A DNA stretch of 64,000 bases from Hyphomicrobiales bacterium (GTDB lineage Bacteria; Pseudomonadota; Alphaproteobacteria; Rhizobiales; Beijerinckiaceae). Every line of letters starts with the position of its first letter. The stretch's first letter is position 1. The translations under genes and the position numbers were made by a program. The stretch is taken from the NCBI GenBank assembly GCA_019075865.1, contig JAGXAN010000002.1, forward strand, positions 124,001 through 188,000, read 5' to 3'. Shown here piece by piece: positions 57,796-64,000 of the stretch. Below the pieces are notes generated by a model. That model saw only the letters and a list, made by a program, of their open reading frames with translations. It made no database searches and had not been told where the DNA came from.

Positions 57796-58484
57796 TGGAC
57801 TAACCCTTTCCCGGCAGCCGAGCCGCGCTCGTCGGCCAGCAATGTATGAACAAGATCCCAAAGGATGTGATAGGCGTTGACGTGGCATTCCTGAATGCGG
57901 TGGATCGAGGTCGAGGGCACCACAAGGCAATGATCGACCATGCCCGATGACAGCATCCGACCGCCATCGCCGCCCGTCAGGCCGATGGTGACAATTCCCA
58001 TCTCGCGGGCCTTGGCGAAGGCGGCAATCAGGTTCTGCGAATTGCCGCTTGTGGAAATACCTATCAGCCCGTCGCCCGTGCGGCCATGGGCGATCAATTG
58101 GCGCACGAAGACATGGTCAAAACCCAAATCATTGCCAACCGCCGAAATCATCGCCAGATCGGCGACAAGATTGGTGGCCGCCAGAGCCGGACGCCCGGCG
58201 GTGACCGGATGCACAAATTCCACCGCAATATGCGAAGCATCGCAACTCGAGCCGCCATTGCCCATGGAATAGAGCTTGCCGTTGTTGCGATAGACTTTGG
58301 CGAGCGCTTCGGCGGCGGCGACGAGCACAGGGGCCTGTGCGTTGAAAAACCGCTCGTTGGTTTCGCGCGAATCGCGGGCCTTCTCTGCCACCGAATGCAA
58401 CAGCGCGGCGTTCAACTTGGCCGGGTCCTGTGCCTTGCCGTGCAGAAATGGATAAAGGCCCTTAAGATCGCTTTCACTGGACAT
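57792..58484 (-). CDS. SIS-domain sugar isomerase-like protein (GmhA type) in the hyp operon
   Basis: A 230-residue protein of the phosphoheptose-isomerase (GmhA/DiaA) group. VYRNNGKLYSMGNGGSSCDA near residue 63 is the phosphosugar-binding loop, with SHIAVEF just after, and GDGLIGISTSGNSQNLIAAF near 135 is the second SIS motif; IGLTGGDGGRML follows. The end with HRIQECHVNAYHILWDLVHT matches GmhA helix residues. It overlaps hypD by ATGA and lies 12 bp after hypC. Similar insertions of gmhA-like genes in hyp operons are known in some bacteria, but no role in hydrogenase maturation is established. Heptose synthesis or DnaA-type binding (DiaA) are alternatives. Confidence 0.9.
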   Translation of the reverse strand: MSSESDLKGLYPFLHGKAQDPAKLNAALLHSVAEKARDSRETNERFFNAQAPVLVAAAEALAKVYRNNGKLYSMGNGGSSCDASHIAVEFVHPVTAGRPALAATNLVADLAMISAVGNDLGFDHVFVRQLIAHGRTGDGLIGISTSGNSQNLIAAFAKAREMGIVTIGLTGGDGGRMLSSGMVDHCLVVPSTSIHRIQECHVNAYHILWDLVHTLLADERGSAAGKGLVQ

Positions 58485-58496
58485 GGTGGCGCTCCG

Positions 58497-58778
58497 CTAA
58501 TGGACTGATGACATCCGCATGGCTTCGATTTCCGCCTGGGCCTCGCCGAGTTCGGTCAGGATTTGCAATGTTTGCGCGGCTTCGGCCTCATCGATGCGGC
58601 TCATGGCAAAGCCGACATGCACCAGAACCCAATCGCCGACGCAATCATCGACGCTGTGATTTTCATCGACGATGCAGGCAATGTTGATCTGGCGACGCAC
58701 GCCGCTAACATCGACGGTGGCGAGTTTTTTGGCGTGGTCATCAATTTTGACGATGATTCCGGGTATGCCTAGGCACAT
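58497..58778 (-). CDS. hypC: Hydrogenase maturation chaperone HypC
   Basis: A 93-residue HypC/HupF-family chaperone. The start is ATG 58778 because the family always begins MCLGIPG, where the N-terminal Cys binds iron after Met removal; the longer open frame is rejected. VSGVRRQINIACI and GDWVLVHVGFAMSRIDEAEA are family motifs. It overlaps the HypF stop by 10 bp. It carries the Fe(CN)2CO unit with HypD to the hydrogenase large subunit. A second family member (HupF) is encoded at 63643-63915. Confidence 0.95.
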   Translation of the reverse strand: MCLGIPGIIVKIDDHAKKLATVDVSGVRRQINIACIVDENHSVDDCVGDWVLVHVGFAMSRIDEAEAAQTLQILTELGEAQAEIEAMRMSSVH

Positions 58779-61189
58779 GGGGAGCCTGCTTTCTGGATGA
58801 GATGTGAGGTATCGAGGCAATGGGCGGCGGCGATCAAGGCTTGCCCCAGGGCTATGCCGCCATCATTGGCGGGGACTTTGGCATGGGCCAGCACGGTGAA
58901 ATTGGCGTCGCGCAGGCGCCTCGCCACCTCCTCGAACAGCACGGCGTTCTGGAAGCATCCACCCGACAGGGCGACCGTATCAAACCGAGCGGGATCTCCC
59001 GCCAATTTGCGCACCATGGCGACAATGGTTTTGGCAAGGCCCTTGTGAAAGCGCGCCGAAATCACGGAAACCGGCGTTTGCAGGATGAGGTCGCCGAGCA
59101 AAGCCTGCCACATGCCAAGCGGCTCAATATAGGGCAAAGCGGAGCCCTTCAGCCGCGGAATGGCGAACGGATAGGCAAGTTCATCGCCTTCATGCGCCAG
59201 CGTTTCGCGGCAAACGCCCGCCTCAAGGCGCGCGCCGGCCTCGCCCTCATAGGCCTGATGCTCAAAGCAAAGCCCGGTCGCCGCCGCCACCGCGTCGAAC
59301 AGCCTTCCGCAGGAGGAGGCTTGCGGCACATTGGTTTGGACTTTCAGCATGGCGGCGAGGGTGGCCAGCGGCTTGGCTTCCAGCATCGCAAAAAGGGGGA
59401 GCCCGCCAAAATTCATGGCAAACCCCGCCCAGCCCATTTCGGCCATCAGATGCGCATAAAGATTGCGCCAGGGCTCGCGCGCGGCCTTCGCGCCACCCGG
59501 CATGGCGACGGGTTTGAACGTGCCCAACCGCTCAAAGCGCCGATAATCGGCGAGCAGGAACTCGCCGCCCCAAAGCGTGCCATCATGGCCCAGCCCCAGA
59601 CCATCGAGCACAATGGCCAATACCGGCGGCGCATCCAGCGGGCGCATATTTTCAGCGAGGCACGCGGCGGCATGGGCATGGTGATGCTGGATCTGCACCA
59701 GCGGCAGATGCTGCTGGCGGGCGGTTTTGACCGCCAGTTTGGTGGAGAGATATTCAGGGTGCAAATCGGCAGCCAGATGCTTCGGTGCGTGGTCAAACAA
59801 CTGGCGGTAGAGCGCTATATTGCGGGTGTAATCCTCAAAAGTCGCGGCGTCCTCAAGATCGCCCTGATGTTGAGAGAGCACCGCTTGCCCATCCTTGATG
59901 AGGCAGAAGCTGGATTTCATTTCCGCACCAAAAGCCAGAAGATCAGGCGCTCCGGCAAAGCCCGGTGGCAAGCCCAGCGCGGCCGGTGCATAGCCGCGCG
60001 CCCGGCGCAGCACGCGGATCGCGCCATCCATGCGCCGCACCACGGAATCGTCCATCCGATTGGCAATCTCGCGATTATGCACCAGCGCGAAAGCGGCAAT
60101 CGGGCCAAGCTTCAGGGCAGCTTCGACATCATCAATGATCTGCGGTGCGTCGGAGAGATTGCCGCTGGTCATCACCACCGGGCGGGCCATGCGCCGCAGC
60201 ATCAGGATATGCAGCGGGGTCGAGGGCAGCATGAAGCCGAGCGTGTTCATGCCGGGTGCAATGGCTTCGGGCAAGCGCTCCTCGCCATCCGCGCGCATCA
60301 GCACGATCGGGGCTTCGCGGCTCACCAGCGCGGCACGCTCCAGATCATCAAAGGCGCAAAAGCGGGCGATCACCGCCAGATCGCGCGCCATTAACGCGAA
60401 GGGCTTGGCCTCGCGCCGCTTGAGCACGCGCAGACGGGCGACAACATCCGGGCGCGTCGCGTCGCAGGCGAGTTGATAGCCGCCCAGCCCCTTGATGGCG
60501 ACAATCTCGCCCTTTTGGATCAGGCTCAGGGCGGCATCGACATCATCCAGCATGGAATGTTGCTCGAAATGGATAGCCCTCCCGTCCAAGCGGATCAATC
60601 GCGCTTTGGGGCCGCAGATATGGCAGGCCGTTGCCTCAGCATGAAAGCGCCGGTCGGCAGGGTTGCGATATTCGCTCTCGCAGGCCGCGCACAGCGGAAA
60701 AGGTTCCATGCTTGTGGTCGCCCGGTCATAAGGCACGGCGCGCACGATGCTCAGGCGCGGGCCACAATGCGTGCAATTGGTGAAGGGATAGCGAAAACGC
60801 CGGGCAAAGGGGTCGAGAACTTCAGCAGCGCAAACCTCGCAAGTCGCGGCATCGGGGGCAATCTGGGTGCGCGATGCGCCCTGCTGGCTCTCGACAATAT
60901 GGAACCCATCGGCCAGCCCACCCGAAAAGCCCCGCGTTTCAATCGCCACAATTTCCGCCAGCGGTGGCGGCGCGGCGCGAAGCGTTTCAATCAGGGCGGC
61001 AATTTTTGAGGCGTTCCCGCAAACGCGGATCAGCACCCCTTCGCTGTCATTGAGCACTTCCCCATTCAATGAAAGATCATGGGCGATCTGCCAGACGCTC
61101 GGGCGAAAGCCAACCCCCTGCACACGCCCCCGCACGCGGATCTCGACGCTTTGCAACATATCGTCGCTCGATCTGCGGGCCAGGATCAT
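58769..61189 (-). CDS. hypF: Carbamoyltransferase HypF
   Basis: An 806-residue enzyme that makes the carbamoyl adenylate and transfers it to HypE. The domains are an acylphosphatase ([19 protein letters not shown] near 18), two zinc fingers ([12 protein letters not shown] near 137 and [11 protein letters not shown]), a YrdC domain ([20 protein letters not shown] near 222, [20 protein letters not shown] near 327) and a Kae1-like domain with the metal motif [17 protein letters not shown] near 498 and [17 protein letters not shown]. The end [17 protein letters not shown] is typical. The ATG overlaps the hypB stop (ATGA); an in-frame ATG ten codons later is possible. Confidence 0.97.
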   Translation of the reverse strand: MILARRSSDDMLQSVEIRVRGRVQGVGFRPSVWQIAHDLSLNGEVLNDSEGVLIRVCGNASKIAALIETLRAAPPPLAEIVAIETRGFSGGLADGFHIVESQQGASRTQIAPDAATCEVCAAEVLDPFARRFRYPFTNCTHCGPRLSIVRAVPYDRATTSMEPFPLCAACESEYRNPADRRFHAEATACHICGPKARLIRLDGRAIHFEQHSMLDDVDAALSLIQKGEIVAIKGLGGYQLACDATRPDVVARLRVLKRREAKPFALMARDLAVIARFCAFDDLERAALVSREAPIVLMRADGEERLPEAIAPGMNTLGFMLPSTPLHILMLRRMARPVVMTSGNLSDAPQIIDDVEAALKLGPIAAFALVHNREIANRMDDSVVRRMDGAIRVLRRARGYAPAALGLPPGFAGAPDLLAFGAEMKSSFCLIKDGQAVLSQHQGDLEDAATFEDYTRNIALYRQLFDHAPKHLAADLHPEYLSTKLAVKTARQQHLPLVQIQHHHAHAAACLAENMRPLDAPPVLAIVLDGLGLGHDGTLWGGEFLLADYRRFERLGTFKPVAMPGGAKAAREPWRNLYAHLMAEMGWAGFAMNFGGLPLFAMLEAKPLATLAAMLKVQTNVPQASSCGRLFDAVAAATGLCFEHQAYEGEAGARLEAGVCRETLAHEGDELAYPFAIPRLKGSALPYIEPLGMWQALLGDLILQTPVSVISARFHKGLAKTIVAMVRKLAGDPARFDTVALSGGCFQNAVLFEEVARRLRDANFTVLAHAKVPANDGGIALGQALIAAAHCLDTSHLIQKAGSPCA

Positions 61190-62130
61190 TTCATCGCGCC
61201 TTGCGTTTGTGCGGGTTGCGCAAGTGCATGGTGCTCTGGCCTGCGGGCAGCGCGGGCGGCCGAGGCCTCGAGCCAGGCATAGAAAGCTTCCATGCCCTCG
61301 CCGGTACGCGCCGAAACAATGAGGGTTTGCAGTTTTGGATTGATCCGCAATGCATTGGCGAGGCAGGCCCCAAGGTTGAAATCAAGATGCGGCAACAGAT
61401 CGGATTTGTTCAACAGCAGCAGATCCGCTGCGGCAAACATATCGGGATATTTTAAGGGCTTGTCCTCGCCTTCGGTCACGGAAAGCACCACGACTTTATG
61501 CGCTTCGCCAAGGTCAAACGCTGCCGGGCACACCAGATTGCCAACATTTTCGATAAAAAGCACGGAGCCGTTGGGCGGTGCGAGTGCCTCAATCGCGTGC
61601 CCTACCATATGGGCATCCAAATGGCAGCCCTTGCCAGTGTTGATCTGGATGGCCTTGGCACCCGCAGCACGAATGCGCTCCGCATCATTGGCGGTCTGCT
61701 GGTCGCCCTCAATGACGCTGATTTTCATACGGTCAGCAAGATCCGTGATGGCGCGCACCAGCAGGCTGGTTTTGCCGGAACCGGGGCTGGAAACCAGATT
61801 CAGCGCAAAAATATTATGCCCTTCGAGATAGGCGCGGTTGTCTCGCGCCAAAGCGTCATTGCGCGAGAGAATGTCGCGCTCAATGGTGACGATGCGCGCC
61901 TGGGACAGGCCGGGGACATGCACACCCGCAATTCCGCCACCGTAATTGATCACGCCTTCGGCGTGCAGGTGGTCGCCATGATCATGCGCGCCATCATGAT
62001 GGTGGTGATGGTCGTGCGTATGGTCATGGTCATGGTCATGATGGTGATCATGGCCGTGTGCGGTTGCCAACGCTTTTTCGGGGTCTGTATCGATGATCTT
62101 GGCTGTTCCACAGCCGCAAACGCTGCACAT
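61186..62130 (-). CDS. hypB: Nickel incorporation GTPase HypB with His-rich metal store
   Basis: A 314-residue GTPase that drives nickel insertion into the NiFe hydrogenase. It begins [13 protein letters not shown], the N-terminal CxxCGC nickel site. Residues ~25-55 are very rich in His and Asp, a nickel reserve as in HypB/CooJ-type proteins. The GTPase shows [16 protein letters not shown] near 112, [36 protein letters not shown] and [14 protein letters not shown]. The DNA of the His stretch (about 61966-62065) has a repetitive CAT/GTG pattern but no true tandem array. The gene lies 18 bp after hypA. Confidence 0.97.
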   Translation of the reverse strand: MCSVCGCGTAKIIDTDPEKALATAHGHDHHHDHDHDHTHDHHHHHDGAHDHGDHLHAEGVINYGGGIAGVHVPGLSQARIVTIERDILSRNDALARDNRAYLEGHNIFALNLVSSPGSGKTSLLVRAITDLADRMKISVIEGDQQTANDAERIRAAGAKAIQINTGKGCHLDAHMVGHAIEALAPPNGSVLFIENVGNLVCPAAFDLGEAHKVVVLSVTEGEDKPLKYPDMFAAADLLLLNKSDLLPHLDFNLGACLANALRINPKLQTLIVSARTGEGMEAFYAWLEASAARAARRPEHHALAQPAQTQGAMK

Positions 62131-62148
62131 TGATGGATCTCCATGTAT

Positions 62149-62490
62149 TTAGTTGATCTCTATGTCCTTGATTTTCAGATCATCGCCACCGGTCACCTGC
62201 ACTTGGTGGCTGCCGCAGATCGGGCAGGTGCCAAAGCGTTGCGACATGGCAATTTCGGTCGCGCAATCGAGGCACCAGCCGCGCCCGGCCACCCGGCAGA
62301 TTTCCAGTTCCGCATCTTGTGCCATGGTGCCCTGCGTCACCGCGGCAAAACAGAAAGTCAGCGCGTCCGGTTCGGCGATGCTGAGTTCGCCAATGTCCAA
62401 CCGCAATCGGATGATCCGGCGCGCACCGTTTTGGCGGGCCACTTCCTCCGCAATCTCGACCACGCTTTCGATCAGCGCCATTTCATGCAT
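62149..62490 (-). CDS. hypA: Hydrogenase nickel metallochaperone HypA
   Basis: A 113-residue protein that delivers nickel with HypB. It begins MHEMALIESVVEIAEEVARQ, with His2 and Glu3 for nickel binding. The zinc site has CLDC and CPIC near residues 75-95 (GWCLDCATEIAMSQRFGTCP). The start overlaps the end of the HupK gene by 8 bp. The order hupK, hypA, hypB is common in Rhizobiales and purple bacteria. Confidence 0.96.
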   Translation of the reverse strand: MHEMALIESVVEIAEEVARQNGARRIIRLRLDIGELSIAEPDALTFCFAAVTQGTMAQDAELEICRVAGRGWCLDCATEIAMSQRFGTCPICGSHQVQVTGGDDLKIKDIEIN

Positions 62491-63622
62491 GGGCGGCCTC
62501 GCGCAAGGTTATCTCGAACGCCGTGCAGGGGTCGAAAGTGGCGGCCATGCGGGCAATGGCCGTCGCCCTCTGCGCGCCGGGCGCAAACCGGACATGATGC
62601 AGTGCCTCAACGAAGGGGCCTGCCGGGTGAAAATTCCATTCGGTGGGTGCAACAATCGCATAGGCCTTGATGCAGGCATTCGCATCGACGCTGGCCAAAT
62701 GATAGAGCCGCCCGCGCGCGCATTCGACAACCCCGAAGCCTTGGCCCGGCCCGGCCTCGCCACCGCTCAAGCTGGTGGACATATCGGCGTCGCCCGTCTT
62801 TGCCGCCCCGCGAAGCGTTGCAAGGCAATTGCGCAGGTCGCGCAATCGGGCGAGAAAGCGCCCGGCTTGAAAGCTTGTGCCCGCTAGCTCCCGATCCCAG
62901 AGGCGCGCATAAGCGCCAGTCTCGATCCGTCGGCCCTTGAGTGCGGGGCGCGCGGCAAATTCTTCGGGGTCTGCCTGAAGCGCCGCGATCACGGCCTCAT
63001 CATCCACCGCCGTCAGCGCGTCGGGCGGCGAAACCGCAAGAAAAATGTCCTGATCGCATTGCGCCAGCAAGGTGGCAAAGACACTGCCAGGCCAAGGCTC
63101 CGGATGGCTGCCTTCGTTCGGGTCAAGCGTTAGGCCAAGCGCCTGTGCCGCGCCCTGCAACGGATCCAGAGCCGCCAGGATGAGGGCGCGGTTGGCGCTG
63201 CCAAGACCCTCGCCCGCCTTGGTGATGATCGTATTTGTGGCTTGGGCTGCCACATGCAATGGTGCGGCGGCTGCCTCAAGCGCGGTCTGCCGTGCGTCGC
63301 CCCAAGGCCAGAACAACAGGCAGGAGCGCAGAATTTCAAGACTGCGCTCGGCCTGCACGCCGAGGTCGGCCCCCACCATGCTTTCGCGCGGGCGCGCGTT
63401 TCCGAGCGCGTGATCAATGGCCATGCGGGCGGCGGCCATTTGCGCCTGTCCGCATAGCGAGAATAGCTGGCGCACCCGCTGCGGGATTTCGCCGCCGGTC
63501 TTGCCAATGAAATGGCTGGCGAGGCCCGTGTTGCGGCTGGAATAAATGTCAGCCGACCGAATCTGGCCATGCGCCAGCGTCACATCAATTTCGAGTGTTC
63601 CGGGCAGGCTGGCAACATGCAT
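62483..63622 (-). CDS. hupK: Hydrogenase expression/formation protein HupK
   Basis: A 379-residue protein related to the NiFe hydrogenase large subunit, but lacking the two CxxC pairs that hold the NiFe site. SHFIGKTGGEIPQRVRQLF, then LCGQAQMAAARMAIDHALG near 57 is the modified N-terminal motif, with one Cys left. The C-terminus DPCTAFEITLREAAHA corresponds to the large-subunit end DPC, here with one Cys. HupK is proposed to act as a scaffold in cofactor assembly in bacteria with oxygen-tolerant or uptake hydrogenases (hupK in Rhodobacter and Rhizobium). It precedes hypA by an 8-bp overlap and lies 20 bp after hupF. Confidence 0.88.
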   Translation of the reverse strand: MHVASLPGTLEIDVTLAHGQIRSADIYSSRNTGLASHFIGKTGGEIPQRVRQLFSLCGQAQMAAARMAIDHALGNARPRESMVGADLGVQAERSLEILRSCLLFWPWGDARQTALEAAAAPLHVAAQATNTIITKAGEGLGSANRALILAALDPLQGAAQALGLTLDPNEGSHPEPWPGSVFATLLAQCDQDIFLAVSPPDALTAVDDEAVIAALQADPEEFAARPALKGRRIETGAYARLWDRELAGTSFQAGRFLARLRDLRNCLATLRGAAKTGDADMSTSLSGGEAGPGQGFGVVECARGRLYHLASVDANACIKAYAIVAPTEWNFHPAGPFVEALHHVRFAPGAQRATAIARMAATFDPCTAFEITLREAAHA

Positions 63623-63642
63623 CGGCGGATGACCTCGATCTT

Positions 63643-63915
63643 TCAGTTTTTGGTCGCCTCAAACGACCCGTCGGCCATTGGCTCGGGGGTCCCTGGCGTC
63701 GCCAGAATTTCGTCATACATGGCCCAAGCTTCTGCTGCCTCGGCGGGCGTCAGTTTTTGCAGTGCCTCACCGCGATGAACCATGACGTAATCGCCAATGC
63801 CGATGTCTTCGTGCTGAAGCAGAAACAGGCTGACACGCCGCTCCACGCCACGGGTGCAGCACCGCGCCATGACGCCCTCGCAATGGATAACCTGCATGGG
63901 AATGCCAAGGCACAT
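63643..63915 (-). CDS. hupF: HypC-family hydrogenase chaperone HupF
   Basis: A 90-residue HypC-family protein starting MCLGIPMQVIHCEGVMARCC. GDYVMVHRGEALQKLTPAEA matches the family middle part. Its place next to HupK and before HypA is that of HupF, the second HypC-like chaperone in Hup systems, which protects the large subunit against oxygen in Rhizobium. It is the first gene of the maturation operon inside the window; an FNR-type site lies 58 bp before its start. The hydrogenase structural genes should be located beyond the right edge or elsewhere. Confidence 0.88.
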   Translation of the reverse strand: MCLGIPMQVIHCEGVMARCCTRGVERRVSLFLLQHEDIGIGDYVMVHRGEALQKLTPAEAAEAWAMYDEILATPGTPEPMADGSFEATKN

Positions 63916-63972
63916 GAAAAGACTCTCTCAAAGCGTCTGCTTTATTAGTAAACTCAAATATCTTTCGGTGAA

Positions 63973-63986
63973 TTGATTCAGATCAA
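63973..63986. promoter_or_regulatory. FNR/FixK/Anr-type binding site before the hyp operon
   Basis: TTGATTCAGATCAA matches the consensus TTGAT-N4-ATCAA in both half-sites. It lies 58 bp upstream of the hupF ATG with its centre at about -64 from the start codon, a distance that allows activation from a class II position around -41 to a downstream promoter. FnrN/FixK-driven hyp operons are known in Rhizobium and Bradyrhizobium, so low-oxygen induction is inferred. Confidence 0.75.
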
Positions 63987-64000
63987 TTCATTGCGTCGCA

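Noticed and set aside
58820-60394. 524-codon plus-strand open frame
   Set aside because: It is antisense to hypF, whose domains and motifs are complete; the composition (Gln, His, Arg, Gly) is that of a shadow frame.
61966-62070. Apparent CAT/GTG tandem repeat
   Set aside because: It encodes the His/Asp-rich nickel-binding stretch of HypB; the unit is irregular and there are no spacers, so it is neither a satellite nor a CRISPR array.

Overview
The window looks like a chromosomal segment of an alphaproteobacterium, most likely of the Hyphomicrobiales/Rhizobiales group. This is inferred from the overall moderately high GC, the Rhizobiales-type outer membrane barrel protein, the NodT-type efflux lipoprotein, the fused LivM-LivG transporter, the HupF/HupK hydrogenase accessory set and a perfect FNR/FixK-type site in front of it. 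I could not assign a genus.

Layout. 1-4719 (minus): branched-chain amino acid or amide ABC transporter (SBP, LivH, fused LivMG, LivF cut by the left edge). 4839-9962: DSBA/HCCA-isomerase-like protein, formate-THF ligase, a small DUF2726-like protein, a RecD-like helicase and a lytic transglycosylase. 10232-19129 (plus): a four-gene tripartite RND efflux operon with two inner-membrane pumps, meeting tail to tail an XRE/shikimate-kinase fusion regulator. 20573-31857 (plus): a compact glycogen operon glgP-glgB-glgC-glgA-pgm-glgX, followed by convergent murA and a 61-residue protein. 33645-35283: tRNA-Thr(GGT), an acyl-CoA dehydrogenase and tRNA-Gln(TTG).

From the tRNA-Gln to about 48.8 kb the window becomes accessory: a LuxR-type regulator, an Omp31-like barrel, an IS3 transposase remnant, the 3' end of a lost photolyase gene lying between small inverted repeats, and then a ten-gene minus-strand catabolic operon. 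That operon runs ABC importer, SDR, IclR regulator, HpcH aldolase, DUF1537 kinase, PdxA-like dehydrogenase, Fe-ADH, sialidase-fold protein. It is bracketed by two 61-bp direct repeats (38866-38926 and 48710-48770) that match at 56 positions. I consider this bracketed operon the most interesting object in the window.

48837-55508: a LysR regulator divergent from an SDR, a split transketolase and a TRAP transporter (DctP plus fused DctQM), probably a second carbohydrate or sugar-acid uptake and catabolism module. 55595-63915 (minus): NiFe-hydrogenase maturation genes in transcription order hupF, hupK, hypA, hypB, hypF, hypC, SIS-domain gene, hypD, hypE, with an FNR-type box at 63973-63986 upstream. 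The hydrogenase structural genes are not in the window. Most operons use 4-bp ATGA start/stop overlaps, which helped to choose the starts.
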